NCBI GenBank assembly: GCA_030603495.1 | Contig: JAUVXR010000003.1 | Span: forward strand, 73,189-137,188 | Length of the DNA stretch: 64,000 nucleotides | Direction: 5' to 3' | Origin: a bacterium | Lineage (GTDB): Bacteria; Armatimonadota; Zipacnadia; Zipacnadales; Zipacnadaceae | Shown here: one piece after another, positions 17,561 through 27,423 of the stretch | How the letters are laid out: every line of letters begins with the position of its first letter | Numbering within the stretch: the stretch's first letter is position 1 | The notes under the pieces: generated by a model | What the model saw: only the letters and a program-made list of their open reading frames with translations | Told to the model about the DNA's origin: nothing | Databases searched by the model: none | Program-made: the position numbers and the translations under genes

Positions 17561-18046
17561 ATGGCACCTATGTATACCGAAGAGGTACTTGAACACTTCC
17601 GCAACCCGCGCAATATGGGCGAAATCGAGGAACCTGACGGTGTCGGCGATGTCGGCAATCCGGTCTGCGGCGATTTGATGCGGATCACCATCAAGGTGGC
17701 CGAGCAAACTGAGACGATTACTGACATCAAGTTCAAGACCTTCGGCTGCGGCGCCGCTATTGCCAGTAGCTCGGCGGTGACTGAACTGGTCAAGGGGAAG
17801 ACTATTCGCGAGGCCATCGAGGTCAGCAATAAGACGGTCGTGGAGATGCTAGGCGGTCTACCGCCCGTCAAGATGCACTGCTCGGTACTGGCCGAGCAGG
17901 GCATTGCCGCTGCGGCCAGAGACTACTACGAGCGCCATCCCGAGAAGCAGGTGCCGCCGGAGGTGCAGGAGAAGATCAACAAGTTGGACAAGACCGACCC
18001 CCATGCCGCGGAAGAGGTAGTACCCTCACAACACCACGAGAAGTAA
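17561..18046 (+). CDS. iscU: Iron-sulfur cluster scaffold protein IscU/NifU-N
   Basis: IscU assembles Fe-S clusters before transfer to client proteins. Three ligand cysteines are present: C36 in NPVCGD, C63 in FGCGAAIASSSA, and C107 in HCSVLAEQGI; D38 accompanies the first. The ATG at 17561 follows an AAGAGGG element. The protein has 161 residues, with about 30 extra charged residues after the scaffold domain (ending SQHHEK), and lacks the ferredoxin and Nfu domains of full NifU. No iscS or iscA lies nearby, so it acts with a sulfur donor encoded elsewhere. PurF in this window is a likely Fe-S client. Confidence 0.92.
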   Translation: MAPMYTEEVLEHFRNPRNMGEIEEPDGVGDVGNPVCGDLMRITIKVAEQTETITDIKFKTFGCGAAIASSSAVTELVKGKTIREAIEVSNKTVVEMLGGLPPVKMHCSVLAEQGIAAAARDYYERHPEKQVPPEVQEKINKLDKTDPHAAEEVVPSQHHEK

Positions 18047-18304
18047 CCCTCAGGTCCAAGCTCTCATTCTCGGTTGTGCTCGCGACGGCGAGCGCTGGGA
18101 CCTGCCCACGCTCTTCGGCGCGCCGACCACATGTATTGGACGCCACGCTACAGCGTAGGGTCAAATTTGCCATGCTTCCGACGCCGTGCGCCGTCTATCA
18201 CAGAGTGAATCGGCGTTACTTGCGCCCCTTGTGAGAGCCGCTGCTAGTCGTGGGCGTGCTAGGCGTGGCCTCTAGGGGAGAGCGCTTCAACCCGTCTCGG
18301 CGAT

Positions 18305-19540
18305 CTACTTTATGAGCATTGCAAGACAGACCAGTGTCACAGAAACTAGAGTGCATAGCGCTGCACTCAACTTCAGAGGGTTGTCATGAGCCTGCCCCTT
18401 ACCCAACCACCATCGCACGCATCGCACGGGGATCAGCAAGGCCTTCTCTAGCCAGCAGAGGAGTATCAAGGACATATACAGAAGCGTAGGAAGGAAGGTC
18501 GTATGCATTGCCCAGAAACAGGGGCCGATCTCGAATTCACTGGCGTCGGGGGATAAGGCCACAAAAACACTGGTAACTTGCCTCCATCCCAGTTGGTTCT
18601 CTGTGAAAAGTAGACCAGCGTAAAGAGAAGAGCATGCCAAGAGTGCTGCAAGAAGCACATCCGCCCCTATTGCCACGGGGATCCGAAATAGGGACTTGCG
18701 CGAGATGGCCCACCTGAGCAAATAGATAGTCGCGACGAGGGTCACCCCGTCGAAGAACACGTTCGAGAACAGCATTTGATACGTTTGGGGGATCCATGCC
18801 GTCGGGTCAGCAATGTGTCCTAAGAAGAGCGCAAGAAGTGTAACGGTGAAACTGGCAGAGACGCCGGATCCAAAGAGAACGAGCATCTCATTTCGTTTCA
18901 CCTTTGCGCCCGCGTCATCGGATACCGTCTTTCCAATATACTCTAGGAAGACCCAGACGGCCATAATCAGGATGATTACACCGAAGGAATACACGGGGAT
19001 CAGGAGGAGTGCCACCAGTCCAGCAAAGGCAATGTTGACATCCAGGAGAATGGGCAGCCACACTATTGCAGGCAGGCTGAGTCCGAGACCCAAATATGCC
19101 ACAAAGAGAGTCCCAAGTATCCAGTGACGACCAAGCATAACAACGTCTCGATCAGCTAACGCTACCCATAGGACAGAGCAATAGGAGAGGAAGGCTCCAG
19201 CGGCCACATAAGGCCCCCCCCGTATCCAAGATCCAACCACCACGGACACGCCGCAAGCAACGAGAATGTAGCGGAAACTGACGGGGTCCTCAAATCGATC
19301 GGCTAACCATGAAGCAAGTGAGTGTACCAAATCCAGCCCCTCCCGGATGACCTTCTCTGCCATAATCGGCCACCGGGTTTCGCTCACACTGATCCACTTA
19401 TTACGGAACCACATCTTGACGGGTTCGTAGTTCTTGTTCTGAGCAACCTCAAAGTAGCCCAGCAGGGCTGCCCCGATTGCGAACAAGCCTGCCATGACTT
19501 TGAGAATGTTGCTAATCAAGCTAAGGCTGCTTGCGTCCAT
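18305..19540 (-). CDS. Unknown multi-pass membrane protein
   Basis: I do not recognise a family. The 411-residue protein has an N-terminal hydrophobic helix (residues 9-30), a soluble stretch to about 90, and then eight to ten hydrophobic segments spread to the C-terminus, so it is an integral inner-membrane protein. No catalytic motif stands out. It is convergent with iscU and flanked by gene-poor DNA on both sides; codon use looks less GC-rich than in the purine operon. It may be an accessory gene. Confidence 0.6.
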   Translation of the reverse strand: MDASSLSLISNILKVMAGLFAIGAALLGYFEVAQNKNYEPVKMWFRNKWISVSETRWPIMAEKVIREGLDLVHSLASWLADRFEDPVSFRYILVACGVSVVVGSWIRGGPYVAAGAFLSYCSVLWVALADRDVVMLGRHWILGTLFVAYLGLGLSLPAIVWLPILLDVNIAFAGLVALLLIPVYSFGVIILIMAVWVFLEYIGKTVSDDAGAKVKRNEMLVLFGSGVSASFTVTLLALFLGHIADPTAWIPQTYQMLFSNVFFDGVTLVATIYLLRWAISRKSLFRIPVAIGADVLLAALLACSSLYAGLLFTENQLGWRQVTSVFVALSPDASEFEIGPCFWAMHTTFLPTLLYMSLILLCWLEKALLIPVRCVRWWLGKGQAHDNPLKLSAALCTLVSVTLVCLAMLIK

Positions 19541-20264
19541 ATTGTCCCTTCGGATAGGTCTTTGCGTGTGGGTTCATCGAGAATTGAATCTGGGATTTCC
19601 CAGGCGCTTTGTTGCTGCGTGTAGCGTTCTGTGTTTATCGTACTGACTCCTCCCTAGCGGAGTTAACATAAGATATATTATACGTACCCCTGTCATTATA
19701 CCTCGTTTCCGTCACTATTCTGCCGTACCCGCGATCTATAGCGCTTTACGGTGGCAAGCAGCCTACGCAAGTACGCACACCTGTGTCCCGGGCAGGAACT
19801 GGCGCCTCTGACCCCATAGCCCAACATTCGCCCCAGGGTACCAGAGATCGCGTGGCCACATCCGCCATCAGAATGTCTTGTGCGATTAACTCTGTGGCCG
19901 GCGTCTGGACAAGAAGCCGCAATTACATGGTCTCCGGGTGCTGAATCAGCGCGCACGACGATGCAAGTGTGAAGGCGCCGCAACACTATGAAACATATGT
20001 ACCATACACTGCCGTATATTTTAGCTTGCGCAGGTTCGGCAGCGGCTAGGCCTGGCAGAACGGCCGCCGAGATATTCAGGTATTTAGGCTAGGGTGAGGA
20101 GACTCAGGGAGCACACCGGGCTACGCCCTCTCCCTTACTTTGACGGGCTCCAGTGGGAGGCGATGGTTGCCGGCTTGCAGCGGTGATGGAACCTTCTTGA
20201 CAGTGCTCAAGTCTGACTGAACAGTGTCACGAACCAACACCAGCTTGTCGGGAGATGATCATCA
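19541..20264. other. Gene-poor interval upstream of the macroglobulin gene
   Basis: About 720 bases with no supported gene. On the minus strand two TATAAT-like boxes occur near 19670-19695 and could serve the membrane protein gene. On the + strand TTGACA at 20197-20202 with a weak AACAGT 17 bases later may be the promoter of the macroglobulin gene. Nothing else could be assigned. Confidence 0.35.
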
Positions 20265-23200
20265 ATGTCCTTGCCCAAGAGTGCAGACCGAGTTCGCGCC
20301 AATCACATGGCCGCCGGTATTATTGCCGTCGCCACACTTGTGCTTGTCTGGAGCATGCTCAGCCCAGCTACCGGGCAGGAGCCGCGGCTCAATCCGCTGG
20401 GCATCGAGATCATCGGCCCTACCGAACTGCTCACGGGCAGCCGCGCTGCCCTGCGCGTGGTGGTCACCGACCACCAACAGCGCGTACCGGCCGCAGGCGC
20501 GCTGGTCTCGATCCGCCTGGCGGCCCCCGACAGTGAGCGCACCAGGCAGCTCTTCTTCGGACGAACCGATGACAAGGGTACACTGCAGGCCGGCTTCAGC
20601 ATCCCCAAACTCGAACCGGGCAGCTACGACCTGGTTGTCCGCGCCCAGTACAACAACTACCGCGACTCGATTACGCAAAGGATCACCCTCAAACGAGTCT
20701 ACCAGGTCCTGCTGACGACCGACAAACCCATCTACCAGCCCGGCCAGCTCATGCACCTGCGCGCACTGGCCCTGCGCCGTCCCAATCTCCACGCAGTCAA
20801 GGATACTCCGCTGACCCTGGAAGTCGCTGACGCCAAGGGCAACAAGGTCTTCAAGCAGACGCAAAAGACCAACGAGTTCGGCATAGTCGGCATTGACTTC
20901 CAACTAGCTGATGAAGTCAACATGGGCCGCTACACCATCCGTGCAATCATCGAGGACCAAGAGACCGAAAAGAATGTCACCGTCAAGCGCTACGTCCTGC
21001 CTAAGTTCAAGGTCACGCTGACCACGGACCGCGACTACTACCTCCCCGGTGAGCCGGTCGAAGGCACCGTCCAGGCCGACTATTTCTTCGGCAAACCGGT
21101 GGCGGGCGGCGAAGTGCAGATTACGGTGAAAACCTTCGACGTTGACTATACCGAGATCGCCCAGATTGAAGGCAATACCGATGAGCAGGGCACTTTCGAC
21201 TTCGAAGTCAAGCTCCCCACCAGCTTCGTCGGCCAGCCGCTGGAGCAGGGCAATGCCTTCCTGGAGTTTGAGGTCAATGTCACCGATGCTGCCGAACACA
21301 CCGAGAAGATTATCAAGACCTCCACGGTCGCAGCATCCCACATAATAATCAACGCGGTTCCTGAGTCCGGTAACCTCGTGCCCAATCTGGAAAATCGTGT
21401 CTACATTATGACCACCAAGCCCGACGGCACACCGGTCAGCGCCACAGTCGAGTCAATGGAGCTACGGGACGCCGGCGGCGAGCCGATTGAGTTGACCGAG
21501 ATGCCCCAGCGCACCGACGAGATGGGCATGGGCACGGTCACTTTCATCGTTGCTGAGACGCCCGCTGAAGCAAGTGGTGGTCGGCTTGGGCGGCCGATGT
21601 TCTTTGAGCGCCAGGGGCCTGCCTCTCCCCCACTCTCGGCCCCGGTTACACTCACGATTCGGGCCCGCACTGCTAACGGCTTTACCACTGAGAGGCAGAT
21701 TGAGCTACCCACCGAGAGCCAGCCAACGGGGGGCAACATCCTCCTGCGCAGTGACGCCGCGCTCTACCGTGTGGGTGACAACATCCTGGCCACAGCTCTG
21801 ACCGTTCCCGCCGAACGGGGCACGATCTATTTCGATGTCGTCAAGGACCGCCAGACGATGCTGACGCGCGCCGCAGACGTGCGGGCCGGTCGTGCCGAAA
21901 TAAGCATCCCGCTCAGCCAGGAGCTGGGCGGCACGATCTACCTGAGCGCCTACCGGATTATGCCCAACGGCCAGATTGTGCGCGATACCCGCCCGCTGTA
22001 CGTCGAGCCGGCGGCAGACCTCAATATCGGTATTGATGCCGACAAGGATACCTATCTACCCGGCGGCGAGGCCACCCTGAACTTTACGGTGACCAACAGT
22101 GACGGTGAGCCGGTGGCGGCAGCGCTGGGTATCAATGTGGTGGACGAGGCCGTCTTTGCCCTCCAGGAACTGCAGCCAGGGATGGAGAAGGTCTACTTCT
22201 ACCTCGAGCGGGAGCTGATGAAGCCCCGCTTCGAGATTCACGGGTTGGAGCTGCCCGGTATCATCATACCGCTCCCCGGAGCAGTCGTGCCTCTGACCGA
22301 GGATGCCCGCAAGCAGCAGGCGGCGCAGTTCCTCTTTGCGGCTGTGGACGTGCCCGAGCCGGATGTCTTCCAGGTGGACAGCTATGCCGAGCGCCTGGCT
22401 GCGGCGCGCGAAGAGTGGGCCGAGCAACTTCGCCCTCTGGTCGAGCACATCGCAACAGCGCTGCGCAAGTATATCAATGAGCACGACAACCAGGCGCCAC
22501 CTGCGGACACGGCGGTGCGCGATCTGCTCAACAGCGGGCTACTCAGGCAACAGGAACTCAACGATCCCTGGGGCAATCGCCTCACACTTACGCCGGCGAA
22601 TGATCCGGCGTGGGCGCTTATTGTCTTCTCCGCCGGACCAGATGGCAAGAAAGACACCGAAGACGACTTCTACTTCAATACGCAGTTTCCTCAGCAAGCG
22701 TTTGACGACAAGGATAGCGCGCGGCAGCCGATGGTTTTCATGGATTTCGGGATGGCCAGAGGAGTACCACGGCCCATGGCGGCCGGGATGGGCGGCGCCA
22801 TGGCCGAGGCCATCAGAATGAAGGCTATGCCTGCCCTTCGTCCGCCGGCTGAAGAGGCAGAAATGCGCGACGGTGGCGCAATGCCGGACAAGAAGACAGT
22901 GCGCATTCGCGAGTACTTCCCCGAGACGCTCTTCTTCGAGCCGGCGCTAATCACCGGCGGCGACGGCAAGGCCACACTCACTATGCCGATGGCCGACTCG
23001 ATAACCACCTGGCGGCTGGCGGCGCTGGCCAATAGCGCGATCGGCCAACTCGGCTCGACGACCAAGGGCCTGCGCTGCTTCCAGGACTTCTTCGTAGACA
23101 TTGACCTGCCGGTGGCGCTCACCCAGAACGACCAGGTCTCGATACCGGTGGCTGTCTACAACTACCTGCCGACCAATCAGAAGGTCCGCATCGAGCTGAG

Positions 23201-25019
23201 CGAAGCCGACTGGTTCAAGCTCACTGGCGATGAGGCCTACGAGCTTACCATTGCGCCGAACGAGGTGACGGTGCGCTACTTCACGATCACCGCCAAGGAA
23301 CTCGGTGCGCATAAGCTGACGGTGCACGGCCTGGGCAGCAAGATGAGCGATGCCATCTCCCGCGACATCCGCATCGAGCCTGACGGTAAGAAGATCGAAG
23401 AGACCGTCAACGACCGGCTCAGCGAGGACATCGTGCACACGATGACCATCCCCGAAGGGGCCATTGACGACGCCTCCAAGATTCTGGTCAAGATCTATCC
23501 GGGCATCTTCTCCCAGGCCGTCGAGGGCCTTGACAGCATGCTGCGGATGCCCTTCGGCTGCTTCGAGCAGACCTCGTCGGTGACTTATCCGAACGTGTTG
23601 GTCATGGACTATATGAAGTCCACGAACCAGGTCAACCCCGAAATCCAGATGAAAGCCGAGGGCTTCATTAACACTGGCTACCAGCACCTGGTCTCCTACG
23701 AGGTCGCCGGCGGCGGGTTCTCGTGGTTCGGCGACCCGCCCGCCAACAAGATTCTCACCGCCTACGGCTTGATGCTGTTCCACGATATGGATGCCGTCCA
23801 TCCCGTGGATGCTAATGTTATCTCTCGTACTCAGCAGTGGCTGATAAGTCAACAGGAGAATGACGGAAGCTGGAAACCGGATGAGGCGTACCTGCACCAG
23901 GAGAGTTGGAAGCGCATCCAGGCCAAGGACCTCCCCCCCACTGCATATGCAACCTGGGGCCTGGCGTGGTCGGAGTACAAAGGCGCTGAACTGGATAAGG
24001 CGGTCAGTTTCGTTCGCGATCACGCGGCGGAAGCTAAAGACCCTTATGTGCTCAGCATCGTGGGCAATGCGCTGGTCGCAGCGGATGTGCTTCAGGGCGA
24101 CAGTCTGGATGACCGCACTATCGAGGTGCTCGACCGACTCCGCGATATGGCCAAGACCGAGGGCGAGAAGATGTGGTGGGAGAGCGAAATCAGCGGTATT
24201 ACCCACTCCAGCGGCAAGTCAGCCGATCTGGAAGCTACCGGCATGGCCGCCATTGCCTTCATCAAGTCGGGCCGCTATCCGCAGGTCGCCAGCCGCGTGC
24301 TGAACTACCTAATCTCCCAGAAGGACGCCAACGGCACCTGGCACTCGACGAATGCAACTGTGCTGGCGCTGCGAGCACTGTTGCTTGCCCAGAAAGGCGC
24401 AACGACCCAAGTAGACGCACACGTCGCAGTATTGGTCAACGGTAAACAGGCCGCGAATTTCAGGATCACCCAGGCTGACGCCGACGTGCTCCGCCAGGTG
24501 GACTGCCAGCAATGGACCGAAGAGGGCGAAAATGAGATCGAGATTCGCTTCGAGGGCGAGGGCACCACGCTCTACCAGATCGTCAGTCGCTACTACCTGC
24601 CCTGGAAACAGATCCGCCCACCGGCCCAGGAAGTCCTCGACATCACCGTGGACTACGACAAGACCAAGCTAGTCCAGGACGACATCGTCACCGCCAACGT
24701 CACGGTCCGCAACAATACACCCGGCACGACCAGCATGATCATCGTGGACCTGGGCATCCCGCCCGGCTTCCAGGTGCAGAGCGGCGACCTGGCCGAGCTG
24801 GTCGGCAGCAATATCATTGACAAGTTCAAGATGACCGGTCGGCAGATTATCGTCTACCTGGAGAAGCTGACGCCGAAGCAGACAGTCAAGTTCAGCTACC
24901 GGCTCAAGGCCAAGTTTCCCATCAAGGCCAAGACGCCGAAGAGCACTGTCTACGAATACTACAACCCGGACAACCGCGCCGACGCCAAGCCCGTCGAGAT
25001 AGAGGTCGTAGGCGGGTAA
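20265..25019 (+). CDS. Bacterial alpha-2-macroglobulin with thioester and a pseudopilin-like insert
   Basis: Bacterial alpha-2-macroglobulins are envelope protease traps. The 1584-residue protein starts with a signal peptide or anchor (about residues 15-37), followed by macroglobulin domains with the family motif TTDKPIYQPGQLMHLRALAL, the central A2M domain (REYFPETLFFEPALIT, then DSITTWRLAALA), and the thioester C1099-F-E-Q1102 in PFGCFEQTSS, then the alpha-helical thioester-domain barrel and a receptor-like C-terminus. Between residues about 685 and 805 sits an unexpected segment with DPWGNRL (767-773) and SAGPDGKKDTEDDF (789-802), the calcium-loop motif of GspG-type pseudopilins. A Met/Gly/Ala-rich stretch just after it may be the bait region. 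No pbpC partner is adjacent. The start ATG has GGGAG ten bases upstream. Confidence 0.9.
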   Translation: MSLPKSADRVRANHMAAGIIAVATLVLVWSMLSPATGQEPRLNPLGIEIIGPTELLTGSRAALRVVVTDHQQRVPAAGALVSIRLAAPDSERTRQLFFGRTDDKGTLQAGFSIPKLEPGSYDLVVRAQYNNYRDSITQRITLKRVYQVLLTTDKPIYQPGQLMHLRALALRRPNLHAVKDTPLTLEVADAKGNKVFKQTQKTNEFGIVGIDFQLADEVNMGRYTIRAIIEDQETEKNVTVKRYVLPKFKVTLTTDRDYYLPGEPVEGTVQADYFFGKPVAGGEVQITVKTFDVDYTEIAQIEGNTDEQGTFDFEVKLPTSFVGQPLEQGNAFLEFEVNVTDAAEHTEKIIKTSTVAASHIIINAVPESGNLVPNLENRVYIMTTKPDGTPVSATVESMELRDAGGEPIELTEMPQRTDEMGMGTVTFIVAETPAEASGGRLGRPMFFERQGPASPPLSAPVTLTIRARTANGFTTERQIELPTESQPTGGNILLRSDAALYRVGDNILATALTVPAERGTIYFDVVKDRQTMLTRAADVRAGRAEISIPLSQELGGTIYLSAYRIMPNGQIVRDTRPLYVEPAADLNIGIDADKDTYLPGGEATLNFTVTNSDGEPVAAALGINVVDEAVFALQELQPGMEKVYFYLERELMKPRFEIHGLELPGIIIPLPGAVVPLTEDARKQQAAQFLFAAVDVPEPDVFQVDSYAERLAAAREEWAEQLRPLVEHIATALRKYINEHDNQAPPADTAVRDLLNSGLLRQQELNDPWGNRLTLTPANDPAWALIVFSAGPDGKKDTEDDFYFNTQFPQQAFDDKDSARQPMVFMDFGMARGVPRPMAAGMGGAMAEAIRMKAMPALRPPAEEAEMRDGGAMPDKKTVRIREYFPETLFFEPALITGGDGKATLTMPMADSITTWRLAALANSAIGQLGSTTKGLRCFQDFFVDIDLPVALTQNDQVSIPVAVYNYLPTNQKVRIELSEADWFKLTGDEAYELTIAPNEVTVRYFTITAKELGAHKLTVHGLGSKMSDAISRDIRIEPDGKKIEETVNDRLSEDIVHTMTIPEGAIDDASKILVKIYPGIFSQAVEGLDSMLRMPFGCFEQTSSVTYPNVLVMDYMKSTNQVNPEIQMKAEGFINTGYQHLVSYEVAGGGFSWFGDPPANKILTAYGLMLFHDMDAVHPVDANVISRTQQWLISQQENDGSWKPDEAYLHQESWKRIQAKDLPPTAYATWGLAWSEYKGAELDKAVSFVRDHAAEAKDPYVLSIVGNALVAADVLQGDSLDDRTIEVLDRLRDMAKTEGEKMWWESEISGITHSSGKSADLEATGMAAIAFIKSGRYPQVASRVLNYLISQKDANGTWHSTNATVLALRALLLAQKGATTQVDAHVAVLVNGKQAANFRITQADADVLRQVDCQQWTEEGENEIEIRFEGEGTTLYQIVSRYYLPWKQIRPPAQEVLDITVDYDKTKLVQDDIVTANVTVRNNTPGTTSMIIVDLGIPPGFQVQSGDLAELVGSNIIDKFKMTGRQIIVYLEKLTPKQTVKFSYRLKAKFPIKAKTPKSTVYEYYNPDNRADAKPVEIEVVGG

Positions 25020-25040
25020 CGACAAAAGGGAAGAAGACGG

Positions 25041-25103
25041 CATTGCGGAGAAACCCCTTTCTGAAGAAAGTGGCTTTCCCCGCACCCCTTCCGCAAAGAC
25101 TTT
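25041..25103. repeat. Hairpin repeat, copy 1 (also likely terminator)
   Basis: Starting 22 bases after the macroglobulin stop. Bases 25045-25061 pair with 25066-25083 in a long stem around a TGAA loop. Read on the minus strand it aligns closely with copy 2 at 25498-25565, sharing the outer GCGGAAGGGGTGCGG-like block. It probably ends transcription of the macroglobulin gene. Confidence 0.6.
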
Positions 25104-25111
25104 TGTATTGC

Positions 25112-25144
25112 GCAGTGGACTGGGCAACAAGCCCAGCCCACTGC
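25112..25144. repeat. 14-base-arm palindrome
   Basis: GCAGTGGACTGGGC (25112-25125) and GCCCAGCCCACTGC (25131-25144) pair at 13 of 14 positions around an AACAA loop. It is the second of three successive hairpins in this interval. Confidence 0.6.
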
Positions 25145-25173
25145 CGAGAGCAACAATAGCCGGTAAATGCCGG

Positions 25174-25199
25174 GGCGGATGTTGCCTGCAACATCCGCC
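25174..25199. repeat. Perfect 12-base palindrome
   Basis: GGCGGATGTTGC and GCAACATCCGCC are perfectly complementary with a two-base spacer. A degenerate relative (GATGTTGCCT...AGGCAACGTTCC) occurs near 60078-60105, so this looks like a dispersed palindromic element. Confidence 0.6.
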
Positions 25200-25497
25200 G
25201 GTTGTTTCGTTGTTCAGTGGGACGGCATCCTGCCTATGCCCCTCGGCAATGTCAACACTGGCGGGAAGCCGAGGCCGCCGATCTGCACACAGAAGGATTG
25301 CTCCAGGAACTCGGAGAATAGAAATCCCACGATATGACGACTTTGACCATCACGTTCCCTATCCTGCACTATTCACGAAGATAAAGGGGATGAGCATTGG
25401 GAAGACGTGCAGGCGCTCCTCAAGAGGCAACGGCGGCAGTTCACAGTCCGTTCTGAGCAGCGACACGATGCAACTATCAACTGCCCTACTCAACTTT

Positions 25498-25565
25498 CAA
25501 AGTTTTTGCCGGAAGGGTGTGGAAAACCGGCTTTTTTTCCTAAAAAGCGGGTTTCCCACAAGCCG
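25498..25565. repeat. Hairpin repeat, copy 2 (inverted relative to copy 1)
   Basis: Bases 25521-25536 pair with 25542-25557 at 14 of 16 positions; the stem ends in a run of T paired with A. The left flank TTTTTGCCGGAAGGGTGTGG matches the reverse complement of copy 1. It lies 33 bases before the kdgK start. The rest of 25200-25497 holds no gene that I can support. Confidence 0.6.
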
Positions 25566-25597
25566 TTCATGAATAATCCGGGATAGGAGGGATGGTA

Positions 25598-26590
25598 ATG
25601 TACGACATAGTAACTTTTGGTGAGGCGATGATTCGGCTCACACCGCCGGACAAGAAGCGTTTGGAGCAGACTGACAGCTTTGACGCAGTCGCCGGCGGTG
25701 GCGAGTTCAACGTGGCCGTCGGTGGCGCCCGCCTGGGCCTGACCACGGCCTGGGTCTCGGCGCTGCCCAACAATCCGCTGGGCTGTCTCGTGCGCAACAA
25801 GGCCCGCGAGCAGGGCGTCTACACCGACCACATCGTCTGGCACGAGGGCGAGCGCGTGGGGCTGTACTTCCTGGAGGTGGGCAGTGCGCCCCGGCCTAAC
25901 TCGGTGATGTACGACCGCGCCCACTCGGCGATCTCTAACCTCAAGCCCGGCGAGGTGGATTGGGACAAGATCTTCGCGGGCAGCAAGATATTCCATACCT
26001 CAGGCATCACGCCAGCGCTGTCAGAGAACTGTGCGGAGGTCACCGCCAACGCCCTCGCCGCGGCAAAGGACAACGGCCTGTTTGTCAGCTACGACCTCAA
26101 CTACCGCAAGCGCCTGTGGACTCTGGAAGAGGCGGCCGTTGCTCAAGAGCCGATGATGGCGAACGTGGACCTGCTCATCACCACCGAAGACGACGCCAAT
26201 GAAGTCTTCGGCCACCAGGGCGAACCGGGTGACGTCGCCCGCGAGCTTAAAGAGCGCTTCGACCTGACCGCTTGCGCCATTACCGTGCGGCGCATTGATA
26301 CGGTCTGGACCGGCGGCTGGACCTCTATTCTCTACGCTGACAAGCTCTACGAGGACATCACCTACGACCTGGAGAATGCCGACCGCGTGGGCGGCGGCGA
26401 CGCCTTCTCGGCAGGCTGCCTGTTCGGCTGGTTGACGTTCGGCGACTGGGAGCAGGCGCTCAAGTACGGCGACGCTTTCAGCGCGATCAAGCACTCCATC
26501 CCCGGCGACTACCACTGGGGCACCCGTGAAGAAACCGAACGCATAATGAAGTCGGCCGGAGAAAAGCTCCGCTTTAAGATCCAGCGGTAG
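25598..26590 (+). CDS. kdgK: 2-keto-3-deoxygluconate kinase (PfkB family)
   Basis: KdgK phosphorylates 2-keto-3-deoxygluconate to KDPG. The 330-residue protein starts DIVTFGEAMIRL, carries the substrate loop AVAGGGEFNVAVGGARLG, and has the PfkB signature NADRVGGGDAFSAGCL with the catalytic Asp. Start ATG 25598 is preferred to 25592 because GGAGG then lies seven bases upstream. The next gene is eda, whose product splits KDPG, so the pair forms the lower branch shared by uronate/pectin breakdown and the Entner-Doudoroff route. The substrate call rests on similarity of the motifs plus the eda neighbour. Confidence 0.9.
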   Translation: MYDIVTFGEAMIRLTPPDKKRLEQTDSFDAVAGGGEFNVAVGGARLGLTTAWVSALPNNPLGCLVRNKAREQGVYTDHIVWHEGERVGLYFLEVGSAPRPNSVMYDRAHSAISNLKPGEVDWDKIFAGSKIFHTSGITPALSENCAEVTANALAAAKDNGLFVSYDLNYRKRLWTLEEAAVAQEPMMANVDLLITTEDDANEVFGHQGEPGDVARELKERFDLTACAITVRRIDTVWTGGWTSILYADKLYEDITYDLENADRVGGGDAFSAGCLFGWLTFGDWEQALKYGDAFSAIKHSIPGDYHWGTREETERIMKSAGEKLRFKIQR

Positions 26591-26712
26591 GCGAAGGAAA
26601 GTGCGAAACAGCATTTGCGCAAAGCACGCTTTTGACAAAGGCCGGTTCGCGCTTTGGTGAACTCATCGAAGAGCGTGCCCTTCGGGCAGAAACTCTGAAA
26701 GGAAGCCATGCC

Positions 26713-27369
26713 ATGGCAACGAGAATTGAAACCCTGGACAAGATCCTGTCCACGGGCATCACCGCAGTGATCCGCGCCCGGAGCAGCGACCACCTGGCGC
26801 AAGTGGCTGACGCACTGCGCGAAGGCGGCGTGGAGTGCATCGAGGTCACCATGACCACGCCTGATGCGCTGAGAGTCATCGAAGAGACCGCTACGCGCTT
26901 CGCCGGTCAGGACGTAAGTATAGGGGTGGGCTCGGTGCTCGACGCCGAAACAGCCCGGGCGGCAATCCTAGCGGGCGCCGAGTTTGTGGTCAGCCCGATA
27001 CTGGACATCCCCATGGTCCAGATGGCCCACCGTTACGATAAGGTGGCGGTGCCCGGCACCTTCACACCCACCGAGATTGTGACCGCCTGGACCGCTGGCG
27101 CTGACCTCATCAAGGTCTTCCCCGCCGGGCGCGTGGGCCCCGCCTTCTTCAAGGACATACTCGGTCCGCTACCCCAGGTGCGCTTGGTTCCCACCGGTGG
27201 CGTGAACCTCGATACCGCCGCCGAATTCATCAAGAACGGAGCGGCGGCACTCTGCGTAGGCAGTGCGATGATGCCTAAGGACGCTATGGCCGCCGGCGAC
27301 TTCGCTAAGATCACCGGCCTGGCGCGCCGCTTCGTGGAGATCGTCAAAGAGGCCCGCGCGGAGATGTAA
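26713..27369 (+). CDS. eda: KDPG aldolase
   Basis: Eda cleaves 2-keto-3-deoxy-6-phosphogluconate to pyruvate and glyceraldehyde 3-phosphate. The 218-residue TIM barrel shows ITAVIRA near the start, GVECIEVTMTTPDAL, the GVGSVLD strand, PGTFTPTEI and DLIKVFPAG with the Schiff-base lysine, then VRLVPTGGVNL for phosphate binding. The ATG at 26713 follows AAAGGAAG by eight bases; the frame runs open to 26632 but those codons overlap a degenerate repeat-like segment. It lies 122 bases after kdgK on the same strand. Confidence 0.93.
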   Translation: MATRIETLDKILSTGITAVIRARSSDHLAQVADALREGGVECIEVTMTTPDALRVIEETATRFAGQDVSIGVGSVLDAETARAAILAGAEFVVSPILDIPMVQMAHRYDKVAVPGTFTPTEIVTAWTAGADLIKVFPAGRVGPAFFKDILGPLPQVRLVPTGGVNLDTAAEFIKNGAAALCVGSAMMPKDAMAAGDFAKITGLARRFVEIVKEARAEM

Positions 27370-27423
27370 CCACGACCCGACTGGACCCTGGCGCGCTCGG
27401 GCCGTGCCCGCAGTGGTCGTGCA

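Noticed and set aside
19696-19986. 96-codon minus-strand frame in the gap before the macroglobulin
   Set aside because: Low-quality composition rich in Arg, Cys and Ser, no ribosome site, no recognisable domain.
22947-24206. 419-codon minus-strand frame inside the macroglobulin gene
   Set aside because: Composition (many His, Val, Asp, Gly, Arg) is that of a reverse-frame shadow; the + strand has full domain evidence.
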